A DNA stretch of 64,000 nucleotides, from contig CAJTYM010000018.1 in assembly GCA_910583835.1 (NCBI GenBank), forward strand, positions 1-64,000, read 5' to 3'. This DNA comes from an uncultured Lachnospiraceae bacterium (GTDB taxonomy: Bacteria > Bacillota > Clostridia > Lachnospirales > Lachnospiraceae). The notes under the pieces were generated by a model. The model worked only from the letters and a program-made list of their open reading frames with translations. It did no database searches and was not told the DNA's origin. Position numbers and translations under genes: made by a program. Below, piece by piece: positions 27,125 to 36,138 of the stretch (the stretch's first letter is position 1; every line of letters starts with the position of its first letter).

Positions 27125-27514
27125 TTGGATTTGATATTAATCATTGGCGGATATGCGCAGGGGAAACTAAATTATGTGTGTCAAAATTATCATCTGCAGG
27201 AATCTGCGGTTTGGGACGGCAATCTGCCGGAGGACAGGCTTCCCCTGGGCGATACCGTCATTATCAATCATCTTCACGGTTGGGTGAGAAGACGGATGGC
27301 ACAGGGTGGATGCCCGGAGCAGGAAATCCATGCTATCCTGGCGCGCTACCAGTATGGGTTCATTATCTGTGATGAAGTAGGCAATGGGATTGTGCCCACA
27401 GATGCGTTCGAGAGGGAGTACCGGGAACAGGTGGGCAGGCTCCTTATCATGCTGGCAGAAAGGGCAATGGCAGTGGAGCGGGTGATTTGCGGAATCGGAC
27501 AGAGGATCAGGTAG
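27125..27514 (+). CDS. Short CobU-like protein
   Basis: About 129 aa. The N-terminus IIGGYAQGKLNY resembles the CobU P-loop but has Leu where the P-loop Ser/Thr belongs. The C-terminus CDEVGNGIVPTD followed by REQVGRL matches the CobU NEVGxGIVP region well. The middle of CobU, including the guanylylation His region, is missing. The TTG start at 27125 is chosen for the GGTGGTGGGAA upstream; the ATG at 27104 has no ribosome site. It sits between cobS and cbiB and may complement the cobU at 25704. Confidence 0.72.
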   Translation: MDLILIIGGYAQGKLNYVCQNYHLQESAVWDGNLPEDRLPLGDTVIINHLHGWVRRRMAQGGCPEQEIHAILARYQYGFIICDEVGNGIVPTDAFEREYREQVGRLLIMLAERAMAVERVICGIGQRIR

Positions 27515-27518
27515 GGAT

Positions 27519-28517
27519 ATGGGATATCATATACTGGCGTTTTTTCTGGGATTTTTACTGGATTTGCTGTTTGGCGACCCTTATTTCCTCCCGCACCCTA
27601 TCCGGCTGATAGGAAAACTGATTTCGGTGACGGAAAAAAAGCTGCGCAGACACAGTAAAATATCGTGCAATGGCGTGGACAGACAGCGGACAGAACTGTC
27701 AGGGGGCGTAATCTTGGTGATTCTCGTGCTGTTGGGCACGGTTACGGCAACAGCTCTTGCCCTGTCGGCAGCATATTGGCTGCATCCCTGGCTGGGAGCG
27801 GCGGCAGAGACGGTTATGACGTATCAGATTATGGCAGTAAAATGTTTACAGACAGAGAGCATGAAAGTCTGCCAATATCTGCGGCAGGGGAACACAGAGG
27901 AGGCAAGGAAGGCAGTTGCCATGATTGTCGGCAGGGACACTGCCTGCCTGGATGCGGAGGGGATTGCCAAAGCAGCCGTGGAGACGGTGGCAGAGAATAC
28001 TTCTGACGGCGTAGTAGCGCCGCTGCTGTATACCGCTCTTGGCGGACCGATACTTGGTCTTTCTTATAAAGCCATTAATACGATGGACTCCATGGTGGGC
28101 TACCGCAATGAAGAATATCTGTATTTTGGGAGAGCTGCCGCCAAGCTGGATGATTGCGTAAACTTTATCCCCGCCCGTCTCAGCGCATGGCTGATGATTG
28201 CCGCATCGTTCCTTTTGGGACATGAATTTTCAGGAAAACAGGCATGGGCTGTCTGGAAAAGAGACCGAAAGAAACATGCCAGCCCCAATTCAGCACAGAC
28301 GGAGGCAGTCTGCGCAGGCTCGCTGGGAATTATGCTGGCAGGACCTGCCGTTTATTTTGGAAAACCCTTGAAGAAACCTTATATTGGAGATAGCTTGCGT
28401 AAGGCAGAGGCGGAGGATATCAGGCGGGCGAACCGTCTTATGTACATGGCGGCATGGCTGTGTGAACTGATATGCTTGTCGGTGATGCTGTCGTTATGGA
28501 AAATCTGCGGTATCTAA
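27519..28517 (+). CDS. cbiB: Adenosylcobinamide-phosphate synthase (CbiB)
   Basis: A 332-aa integral membrane enzyme that attaches the aminopropanol (phosphate) linker to adenosylcobyric acid. The N-terminal LDLLFGDPYFLPHPIRLIG and internal NTSDGVVAPLLYTALGG and KAINTMDSMVGYRN are characteristic. The start follows the CobU-like stop by 4 nt with AGGTAGGGAT upstream. Its substrate comes from the neighbouring cobD. Confidence 0.95.
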   Translation: MGYHILAFFLGFLLDLLFGDPYFLPHPIRLIGKLISVTEKKLRRHSKISCNGVDRQRTELSGGVILVILVLLGTVTATALALSAAYWLHPWLGAAAETVMTYQIMAVKCLQTESMKVCQYLRQGNTEEARKAVAMIVGRDTACLDAEGIAKAAVETVAENTSDGVVAPLLYTALGGPILGLSYKAINTMDSMVGYRNEEYLYFGRAAAKLDDCVNFIPARLSAWLMIAASFLLGHEFSGKQAWAVWKRDRKKHASPNSAQTEAVCAGSLGIMLAGPAVYFGKPLKKPYIGDSLRKAEAEDIRRANRLMYMAAWLCELICLSVMLSLWKICGI

Positions 28518-28564
28518 GGATACTGAAAAATCAGCGTTTGCCTAAGTTTCATGGAGGAATTGTT

Positions 28565-29623
28565 ATGTGTGAAATTTATCAGGGGGCTGCCATGCCCCAT
28601 ATCCATGGCGGGGATATTTACCGCAACCGCGTGTCCATGGATTTCTCGGTCAATGTGAATCCGCTTGGCATACCGCAGTCCGTGAGACAGGCCGTGCAGG
28701 AGGCAATTGGGGATTGTGAAAGATATCCCGATATCTCTGCCGAGAGGTTGCTCCATGCTGTCAGCAGAATGCACGGCGTGCCGACCGGCAATGTGCTGTT
28801 GGGAAATGGGGCATCGGAAATTCTGATGGCGGCCGTCCATGGAATCATGCCTGGGAAAACGGTGATACCCGTTCCGTCTTTTTATGGGTATGAATATGCA
28901 GCAGGAGCCGCAAACGGTGAGATTGTCTACTATAGCGCCAAAGAAGAAGATAACTTTCGCCTGGGCAAAGATCTGTATGCAGCGCTGAGCGAGGACGTGG
29001 ACCTGCTTATCCTTGCCAACCCAGGCAATCCCACAGGAAATCTCATTGGCAAGACTGACTTGATAAAGATTTTAAGCCATTGCAAGGATTATGGGATTTA
29101 TGTGCTGGTGGATGAGTGCTTCATAGAATTCTGCAGCGGGGATTGTTCGGTCATCTCAGAAATAAATTATTTTAGCAACCTTCTCCTGGTACGCGCCTTT
29201 ACCAAGATTTTTTCCATTCCCGGTATCCGCCTGGGCTATCTCATCTGCAGCAACCGGCAGCTTGTGGGAAAAATCGGCAGGCATTTGCCGGAATGGAATC
29301 TTTCCTGCTTTGCACATGCGGCAGGCTGCGCCTGTGCGTCAGAAATGGATTATATCAAAAAAACCGCAGCATTTATGAGGACAGAACGATGTTTCCTGGC
29401 AGAAGGGCTAAAGCAAAACGGCTATAAGGTGTTTCCTTCCGAAGCAAATTTTCTATTGATTTATAGTAAAGAACCGCTCTATGAACGGTTGCTGGAGCAA
29501 GGCATTTTAATCAGGGACTGCCGGAATTTCCGGGGGCTGTGCGAAGGATTTTACCGGATTGCGGTCAGAAGCAGGGAAGAAAATGCAAAGCTGCTGCGTG
29601 TGCTGCAGGAGGTAAAAAGCTGA
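28565..29623 (+). CDS. cobD: L-threonine-O-3-phosphate decarboxylase (CobD)
   Basis: A 352-aa PLP enzyme of the class I/II aminotransferase fold, close to histidinol-phosphate aminotransferase. In this operon it should make (R)-1-amino-2-propanol phosphate for CbiB. Visible features are FSVNVNPLGIP, GNGASEILM, ANPGNPTGN, the Asp of VLVDECFIEF and the PLP Lys in FTKIFSIPGIRLGY. GGAGGAATTGTT sets the start at 28565. A 72-nt gap without a gene follows before cbiC. Confidence 0.9.
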   Translation: MCEIYQGAAMPHIHGGDIYRNRVSMDFSVNVNPLGIPQSVRQAVQEAIGDCERYPDISAERLLHAVSRMHGVPTGNVLLGNGASEILMAAVHGIMPGKTVIPVPSFYGYEYAAGAANGEIVYYSAKEEDNFRLGKDLYAALSEDVDLLILANPGNPTGNLIGKTDLIKILSHCKDYGIYVLVDECFIEFCSGDCSVISEINYFSNLLLVRAFTKIFSIPGIRLGYLICSNRQLVGKIGRHLPEWNLSCFAHAAGCACASEMDYIKKTAAFMRTERCFLAEGLKQNGYKVFPSEANFLLIYSKEPLYERLLEQGILIRDCRNFRGLCEGFYRIAVRSREENAKLLRVLQEVKS

Positions 29624-29695
29624 CAGAACCGCAATATCTGCCTCAGAGGAAACGATGGAAGAACACAAAAATTTGCTGCCGGAGGAAATAAAGGA

Positions 29696-30325
29696 ATGAA
29701 ACATATAGAATATCTGTTACCAGAAGAGATTGAGAAGAGGAGCTTTGAGATTATTGAGGAAGAACTTGGCAGACTGGGAATCCGGCTGGCGGCGGAGGAA
29801 GCGGATATCACCAAACGCGTCATACACACCAGCGCGGATTTTGATTATGCAAAGACGCTTGTCTATTCGGAAAATGCCGTGCCCATCCTAAAAGATTTTA
29901 TCCGCAATGGAGCGGATATTGTTACGGATACCAATATGGCGCTTGCCGGAATCAATAAGAAGAAGCTTGCCGGATTTGGCGGGGCGGCGCATTGCTTTAT
30001 GGCAGACGGTGAAGTTGCCCGGGAAGCAAAACAGAGACATGTGACCAGGGCAGCGGTCAGCATGGAAAGGGCAGCAAAGCTTGGCAAGCCAACCATCTTT
30101 GCCATCGGCAATGCGCCGACAGCCTTGCTGCGCCTCTATGAACTGGCAAGCGAAGGGAATTTCCGGCCCAGCTTCGTTATTGGCGTCCCGGTAGGTTTTG
30201 TCAACGTGGAAGCCGCCAAAGAACGGATGATGGAAACAGACATTCCCTATATCATCAATGTTGGCAGGAAAGGCGGCAGCAACGTGGCGGCGGCAATCTG
30301 CAATGCTGCCCTCTATGCGTTATAA
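29696..30325 (+). CDS. cbiC: Cobalt-precorrin-8 methylmutase (CbiC)
   Basis: A 209-aa enzyme that moves the C11 methyl group to C12, giving cobyrinic acid. The N-terminal HTSADFDYAKTL contains the family His, and TDTNMALAGINK and AIGNAPTALLRLYEL are conserved. The length is standard. GGAGG at 29681-29685 precedes the ATG. cbiD follows after 45 nt. Confidence 0.94.
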   Translation: MKHIEYLLPEEIEKRSFEIIEEELGRLGIRLAAEEADITKRVIHTSADFDYAKTLVYSENAVPILKDFIRNGADIVTDTNMALAGINKKKLAGFGGAAHCFMADGEVAREAKQRHVTRAAVSMERAAKLGKPTIFAIGNAPTALLRLYELASEGNFRPSFVIGVPVGFVNVEAAKERMMETDIPYIINVGRKGGSNVAAAICNAALYAL

Positions 30326-30370
30326 ATATTGGTCAGGCATGGGAAAGGTTTTCTGAAACGGAGAAATGGG

Positions 30371-31489
30371 ATGCGGTATGGATTTACAACGGGAAGCTGT
30401 GCGGCGGCGGCAGCAAAGGCGGCAGCTTACATGCTTCTGATGGGAAATGAAAAAAAAGAAATCACGATAGAGACGCCGAAGGGCATCGCTTATCACGCCA
30501 AGCTCCTCGATATTGTACGCAAAGAAAGGGAGGTGAGCTGTGCCGTAGAAAAAGATGGCGGGGACGATGCAGATATCACGACTGGAATCCTGATATATGC
30601 AGCGGTATCTTATGGACAGGGAAAAACGCCGCAGATTTCCATTGAGGGCGGGGCGGGCATTGGCAGGGTTACCAGGCCGGGGTTAGACCAGCCGGTAGGA
30701 AGCGCAGCCATCAATCATGTCCCCAGGGAAATGATTGTGAAAGAAGTCACAGAGGTCTGTCAGTTTGCCGACTATCGGGGAAGCCTGCAGGTGACTATTT
30801 CTGCACCGGGAGGAGAGGAACTGGCGCAGCATACGTTCAACCCCAGGCTTGGCATTGTCGGAGGGATATCTATTATCGGAACAAGCGGCATTGTGGAACC
30901 CATGAGCAACCGGGCGGTTTTAGGGACCATTCAGGCAGAGCTGAATCAGAAAAGGGCGGAAGGCTGTCAGTTCCTTGCCGTTTCACCGGGAAACTACGGC
31001 ATGGATTTTATGAAGAAGACCTATAGCTATGATTTGGACAAGAGTGTAAAATGCAGTAATTTTATAGGGGATACGATTGATATGGCGGCGGAACTTGGCT
31101 TTCAGAGAATACTGCTGACCGGACATATCGGAAAACTGATAAAGGTATCGGGCGGCATTATGAATACGCATTCCCAGGAGGCGGACTGCCGCATGGAATT
31201 GTTGGCAGCCTTTGCTGTCCGTGAGGGAGCAGCCGCGCATGTTGCCGCAGAGGTATTGGCTTGCGCGACAACAGAAGAGGCAATTCCCATATTGGCAAAA
31301 AGCAAGAAACTGCCAGCCATTATGGCACGGATTGCAGAGAGCATCTGCTATTACATGGAAAAGCGCGCCGGCGGCAGACTGCGGGCAGACTGTATTTTAT
31401 ATGCCAATGAATTTGGGGAATTGGCAAAGAGCAAGGAGGCAGAATTATGGTTTACTTTGTCGGGGCAGGAACAGGGGCAGCAGACCTGA
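30371..31489 (+). CDS. cbiD: Cobalt-precorrin-5B C1-methyltransferase (CbiD)
   Basis: A 372-aa SAM-dependent methyltransferase of the anaerobic route. The N-terminus MRYGFTTGSCAAAAAKAA is the family hallmark, and DGGDDADITTG, SPGNYGMDF and TGHIGKLIKVSGG follow. GGAG at 30359 supports the ATG at 30371; a longer frame from a TTG at 30329 lacks a ribosome site. It overlaps the next gene by 43 nt. Confidence 0.94.
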   Translation: MRYGFTTGSCAAAAAKAAAYMLLMGNEKKEITIETPKGIAYHAKLLDIVRKEREVSCAVEKDGGDDADITTGILIYAAVSYGQGKTPQISIEGGAGIGRVTRPGLDQPVGSAAINHVPREMIVKEVTEVCQFADYRGSLQVTISAPGGEELAQHTFNPRLGIVGGISIIGTSGIVEPMSNRAVLGTIQAELNQKRAEGCQFLAVSPGNYGMDFMKKTYSYDLDKSVKCSNFIGDTIDMAAELGFQRILLTGHIGKLIKVSGGIMNTHSQEADCRMELLAAFAVREGAAAHVAAEVLACATTEEAIPILAKSKKLPAIMARIAESICYYMEKRAGGRLRADCILYANEFGELAKSKEAELWFTLSGQEQGQQT

Positions 31490-33360
31490 TTACGGTGAGG
31501 GGGGAGCGGCTGTTAAGGCAGGCGGATGTGGTTATCTATGCGGGCTCGCTGGTGAATCCGCAGCTGCTTGCGTTGGTAAAAGAGGGCTGTGGCATTTATA
31601 ACAGCGCCACCCTGACCTTGGAAGAAGTATTGGAAATTATGAAGAACGCCGAAGCCCAGGGACGGACAACTGTGCGTTTGCATTCCGGGGAACCGAGCAT
31701 CTATGGGGCAGTCAGGGAACAGATGGATGAACTGGAACAGCTGGGGATTTCTTATGAGAGCTGTCCTGGCGTCACCGCCTGTTTCGGGGCAGCAGCGTCC
31801 CTTAATCTTGAATATACTTTGCCAGGGATTTCGCAATCGCTGATTATCACCAGAATGGAAGGGAAAACAGAAGTCCCCCAAGAGGAAAGTATCGAAAGAC
31901 TGGCCGCACATCAGGCTTCCATGGCAATCTACCTGAGCGCAGGCATGATAAAGGAACTAAGGGAGCGGCTTATCATCGGCGGATATCCAGAAAAAACGCC
32001 GGCAGCCCTTGTCTACAAGGCGACCTGGCCGGAGGAGGAATCTTATCTCTGCACAATCGGGACTTTATACGATACTGCCCAAAAACATGGGATTACCAAG
32101 ACGGCCCTCATATTGGTGGGCGAGGCGATTGCCCATTGCCACTATCAGAAATCGCGGCTCTACGCGCCTGATTTTTCAACAGGATTCAGACAGGCAAAGC
32201 GAGAAAGCATAGATACAAATAATTTCCCCCAGAAAGGGCAAGCACATAAGCCCAAAGAAAGGCAGCGCCTTAGCGTCATCAGCTTTACGGAAAACGGAAG
32301 TTCTCTTTCCCTCCATCTTGCGAGGAAGCTGTCAGGAGAAACAGGAATCGAAATCACTCTGTATACCGGAAGCGCTGCGTGTGCAAAAATGCAGGAAGGC
32401 ATGGAGAAAACGCAGCATCCCCTATATGTAAAGAATATCGGCACATGGGCAAGGAAGCAGCTGCAGGAAAAGAATGCCATCTTGTTTATCGGCGCCTGTG
32501 GAATCGCCGTGCGCGCAGTGGCCCCTTATCTTACCGATAAGCTTAAAGATGCGCCGGTGCTTGTGATGGACGAAAAGGGACAGCATATCATTCCTCTCCT
32601 GTCGGGACATATGGGCGGTGGAAATGAACTGGCACGTTTCCTCGCCAAAATATTGGGGGCAGAGCCGGTGATTACCACAGCTACAGATTTGAATGGCAAA
32701 TTTGCCGTAGACGTTTTTGCCCGCAAAAATCAACTGCAGATTGCAAATAAAGATGGCATTGCCAGGGTATCTGCGAAAGTGCTTCGCGGGGAGGAAATTA
32801 CCATATCTATAGAGGATGGCCATGATGATTGCCGGCAGCGGGGAGCGGGAACTGCGCCCCCAGGCGTGCATATCGTGCCCTATCCTCCCACAGGACCGGT
32901 AGACGTTTTGGTGGCTTCCCAAAAGGATTCGTCTGAGTCGGCAATCTGGTTAAAACCGAAAGAATATGTGCTTGGTTTTGGCTGCCGAAAAGGGAAAAAA
33001 GAGGAGGAGATTGCTGCGTTCATTCTGCAGAAATTAGACGAAGCAGGGATTTCCAAGGCAAGGATTGCCGCGCTTTCCTCGATATCACAGAAACAGCAGG
33101 AACCGGGGATTGTATCATGGTGCCAAAAAGAGGGGATTCCCTTTATCACCTATACTGCCGAAGAACTGCGGCAGACCAAGGGAGCATTTCACTGCTCCGC
33201 ATTTGTAGAAGAACAGGTTGGCGTTGACAACGTCTGTGAGCGGGCGGCTTTACGTTTCTGTGGTCCGGGCGGAAAACTTGTGTTAGAAAAATGCGCCAGG
33301 GACGGCATGACAATTGCAATTGCCAAACGGAAATGGATGGTGACATTTGATGGAGAATAA
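31447..33360 (+). CDS. CbiF-CbiG fusion (C11-methyltransferase plus cobalt-precorrin-5A hydrolase)
   Basis: A 637-aa two-domain enzyme. Residues 1 to about 245 are CbiF, the cobalt-precorrin-4 C11-methyltransferase (YFVGAGTGAADLITVRG, AGSLVNP, HSGEPSIYGA, PGVTACFGAAA). After a linker, residues about 275-637 are CbiG, which opens the lactone ring and releases acetaldehyde (GACGIAVRAVAPYL, HMGGGNELAR, VLGFGCRKGKK). Consecutive pathway steps are thus joined. AAGGAGG precedes the ATG within cbiD. Confidence 0.92.
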   Translation: MVYFVGAGTGAADLITVRGERLLRQADVVIYAGSLVNPQLLALVKEGCGIYNSATLTLEEVLEIMKNAEAQGRTTVRLHSGEPSIYGAVREQMDELEQLGISYESCPGVTACFGAAASLNLEYTLPGISQSLIITRMEGKTEVPQEESIERLAAHQASMAIYLSAGMIKELRERLIIGGYPEKTPAALVYKATWPEEESYLCTIGTLYDTAQKHGITKTALILVGEAIAHCHYQKSRLYAPDFSTGFRQAKRESIDTNNFPQKGQAHKPKERQRLSVISFTENGSSLSLHLARKLSGETGIEITLYTGSAACAKMQEGMEKTQHPLYVKNIGTWARKQLQEKNAILFIGACGIAVRAVAPYLTDKLKDAPVLVMDEKGQHIIPLLSGHMGGGNELARFLAKILGAEPVITTATDLNGKFAVDVFARKNQLQIANKDGIARVSAKVLRGEEITISIEDGHDDCRQRGAGTAPPGVHIVPYPPTGPVDVLVASQKDSSESAIWLKPKEYVLGFGCRKGKKEEEIAAFILQKLDEAGISKARIAALSSISQKQQEPGIVSWCQKEGIPFITYTAEELRQTKGAFHCSAFVEEQVGVDNVCERAALRFCGPGGKLVLEKCARDGMTIAIAKRKWMVTFDGE

Positions 33361-34111
33361 AATCTATATTGTGGGCATGGGACCCGGCAGGGAAGAGATG
33401 ATGACGAAAGAGGCAGTCCAGGCATTGGAACAGGCGGACGTAATCATCGGCTATCCTCTGTATCTGAATCTGTTGGGGGAACGCTTTAAAGCCAAAAAGC
33501 AGCTTGGGACGCCTATGCGTCAGGAAAGGGAACGCTGCCGCTTATGTTTTGAGGAGGCTAAAAAGGGACTGCGCACGGCGCTTGTGTGCAGCGGGGATGC
33601 CGGGATTTACGGAATGGCATCATTGATGCATGAAGTCGGAAAGGATTATCCCCAGACAGAACTTGTGGTAATTCCCGGGGTTACAGCGGCAAGCAGCGGG
33701 GCGGCAATTTTGGGCGCTCCTATCGGCGATGATTTTTGTGTCATCAGCCTCAGTGATTTGCTGACCCCCTGGGAGAAAATTGAAAAACGGCTAGTCGCCG
33801 CCGCTGCCGGCGATTTTGCCATTGTGATTTATAATCCGTCCAGCCGCAGACGGAAAGACTATCTGTTTCGGGCATGCAATATCCTGTTATCACAGATAGA
33901 AAAAGAACGTGTATGCGGATTTGTGGAAAATATAGGAAGGGATGGCTGCCATGCCCAGATTTGCACCTTGGAGGAATTATGCGAGAAAGAAGTAAATATG
34001 TTTACTACCGTATTTATCGGCAGCTCCCAAACAGAAATCATCAACGGAAAGCTGGTGACGAAACGAGGGTATGCCATGGACCGGAATGCGGAGCAGAAAG
34101 AAGGTGCGTGA
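33350..34111 (+). CDS. cbiH: Cobalt-factor III / precorrin-3B C17-methyltransferase (CbiH)
   Basis: A 253-aa SAM-dependent methyltransferase that contracts the ring and methylates C17. IYIVGMGPGREEMMT, CSGDAGIYGMASL, PGVTAASSGAAILGAP and IYNPSSRRR are typical of CbiH/CobJ. GGATGGTGA precedes the ATG at 33350, which overlaps the end of the cbiF-cbiG gene. One base separates its stop from the next start. Confidence 0.93.
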   Translation: MENKIYIVGMGPGREEMMTKEAVQALEQADVIIGYPLYLNLLGERFKAKKQLGTPMRQERERCRLCFEEAKKGLRTALVCSGDAGIYGMASLMHEVGKDYPQTELVVIPGVTAASSGAAILGAPIGDDFCVISLSDLLTPWEKIEKRLVAAAAGDFAIVIYNPSSRRRKDYLFRACNILLSQIEKERVCGFVENIGRDGCHAQICTLEELCEKEVNMFTTVFIGSSQTEIINGKLVTKRGYAMDRNAEQKEGA

Positions 34112-34112
34112 A

Positions 34113-36137
34113 ATGGGCGAAGTGGTAATTTTCTCCGGCACAACGGAGGGGAGGAGGCTGTCGGAGCATCTGGCAGCGGCTGAGGTATGCCATACTGTCT
34201 GCGTGGCAACCGAATATGGGGAATTTGTGATGAAATCCCATCCACTGGTAAAGGTTCACCGGCAAAGGATGGACCGGGAGCAAATCAGAGAATTTCTTGT
34301 GAAAGGGAGTTTTGCTGTGGCAGTCGACGCCACCCATCCTTACGCGGAGATAATCACCCAAAATGTGCGAGAGGCAGCAGAGGAATCCGGGATTCCCTAT
34401 CTGCGCCTGCAAAGAGAAGTGGCAAGCCATGGCAAAGATGTTACATATTTTGAGACGCATGAGGACTGCGCCCAAGCGCTGGAACGTACAAAGGGAAATA
34501 TTCTCCTGACGACCGGCAGCAAAGACTTATCGGTATACAGCGCCTCGGAATCATTAAAAGCCAGGCTGTATGTGCGGATATTGCCCGATGACAAGAGCAT
34601 TCTCTTATGTAAAGAACATGGCATTTGCGGGAAACAGGTAATTGCCATGCAGGGACCGTTTACAACAGAACTGAACGAAGCCATTCTGCAGCAATATGGG
34701 ATTTCCTGCCTGGTAACGAAAGAAAGCGGCGTATCCGGCGGTTATCCGCAAAAACTGGAAGCGGCGGCAAGGGCTGGCGCGAAGGTCTTTGTAATCGGGG
34801 CGCCCAGGGAAGAAGGGTATTCCTTTCCTGAAATCTGCCGGAAACTGGAAACTTATTGCGGAAAGCAGTTTCCCTTATCGGGACAACTGAATATCGTTCT
34901 GGCGGGAGCAGGTATGGGAAGCCCTGACTGCCTGACCAGGGAAGTACAGGAAGCAATCGATGATGCAGATATTTTACTCGGCGCCAAAAGGCTGATAAGT
35001 TATCATCATCCGAGGCTGGAAATGCGCCCCCTCTATATGGCAGAACAGATTGTCCCCTATCTGCGGGAAGTGCAGCAGAAAAACCTGTTCACAGGCGTGG
35101 GGAAGGTTGTAATCCTTTTTTCCGGTGACAGCGGATTTTACAGTGGCTGCCGCCTGGTGTATGCGGCGCTGCAAAAGGAAATTGAAAACCACCGCCTGTA
35201 TGCTTCCCTGCGCATCCTGCCGGGAATCTCTTCTGTCGCCTATTTTGCTGCCCGCATAGGAGAAAGTTATCAGGATGCAGACATCTGCAGCGTCCATGGA
35301 AAAACATGGTACAGCCTTGCCCAGAGAATCCGCAACCACCGCCAGACGTTTTTGCTGACTTCCGGTGTGAAGGACGTGAACCGCCTGGGGGAAATCTTGT
35401 CAAATGCAGGTATGGAACATTGTGAAGTTATGGCAGGATATCAATTATCTGCCAAAGAGCAGCAAATCCGGACGTTAACGCCTGCGGAGTGCCGTGAGGT
35501 AAAAGAGGAGGGGCTGTATATCTGTTTTGTGAGAAATCCGCGAGCGGAGAGACGGAGATTGACGCATGGCAGGAAAGATACGGAGTTTGTGCGGGGACAA
35601 GCGCCCATGACGAAGGAAGAAGTACGGGATGTGAGCATTTGTAAGCTGCAGTTGCATGAGGGGGCCATTGTCTATGATATTGGCAGCGGCAGCGGCTCGG
35701 TTGCCGTGGAAATTGCCGCACTGTCCGATAATATACAGGTATATGCGATTGAACGGAAAAAGGAAGCCCTTTTGTTACTTGAAAAAAACCGCCAGCAATT
35801 TGGGCTTGAAAACATATCAGTCATGGAAGGTTCTGCACCGGAGAAACTGTCTGGGCTGCCAGCGGCAACACATGCGTTTATTGGCGGAAGCGGCGGGAAA
35901 TTAAAAGAAATCTTGGAGGAACTGTACCGCTGCAATCCGTCCATGCGGATTGTCGTCAATGCTATCAGCATGGAAACTATCTGCGAACTGAAAGAACTTT
36001 TATCCGCCTATCCTATCAGGGGAACAGAGATTGTGCAGATTTGGGCCAATAGAATCCGGGAGACAGGGCGTTACCATCTTCAGCAGGCAGAAAACCCGGT
36101 ATGGATTTTTGCCTTTAATTTTTGTTTGGAGGACTGA
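34113..36137 (+). CDS. CbiJ-CbiE-CbiT three-domain fusion
   Basis: A 674-aa protein that joins three enzymes. Residues 1 to about 255 are CbiJ, cobalt-precorrin-6A reductase (IFSGTTEGRRLSEHL, DATHPYAE, TTGSKDL, TKESGVSGGYPQK). About 258-470 are CbiE, the C5-methyltransferase (VLAGAGMGSPDCLT, FSGDSGFYSG, PGISSVAYFAARIG). About 490-674 are CbiT, the C15-methyltransferase/decarboxylase (PMTKEEVRDVSICKLQL, DIGSGSGSVAVEIA, GGSGGKLKEILEEL). CbiE-CbiT fusions are common (CobL); adding CbiJ at the front is less usual. AAGGTG precedes the ATG at 34113. Confidence 0.93.
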   Translation: MGEVVIFSGTTEGRRLSEHLAAAEVCHTVCVATEYGEFVMKSHPLVKVHRQRMDREQIREFLVKGSFAVAVDATHPYAEIITQNVREAAEESGIPYLRLQREVASHGKDVTYFETHEDCAQALERTKGNILLTTGSKDLSVYSASESLKARLYVRILPDDKSILLCKEHGICGKQVIAMQGPFTTELNEAILQQYGISCLVTKESGVSGGYPQKLEAAARAGAKVFVIGAPREEGYSFPEICRKLETYCGKQFPLSGQLNIVLAGAGMGSPDCLTREVQEAIDDADILLGAKRLISYHHPRLEMRPLYMAEQIVPYLREVQQKNLFTGVGKVVILFSGDSGFYSGCRLVYAALQKEIENHRLYASLRILPGISSVAYFAARIGESYQDADICSVHGKTWYSLAQRIRNHRQTFLLTSGVKDVNRLGEILSNAGMEHCEVMAGYQLSAKEQQIRTLTPAECREVKEEGLYICFVRNPRAERRRLTHGRKDTEFVRGQAPMTKEEVRDVSICKLQLHEGAIVYDIGSGSGSVAVEIAALSDNIQVYAIERKKEALLLLEKNRQQFGLENISVMEGSAPEKLSGLPAATHAFIGGSGGKLKEILEELYRCNPSMRIVVNAISMETICELKELLSAYPIRGTEIVQIWANRIRETGRYHLQQAENPVWIFAFNFCLED

Positions 36138-36138
36138 G

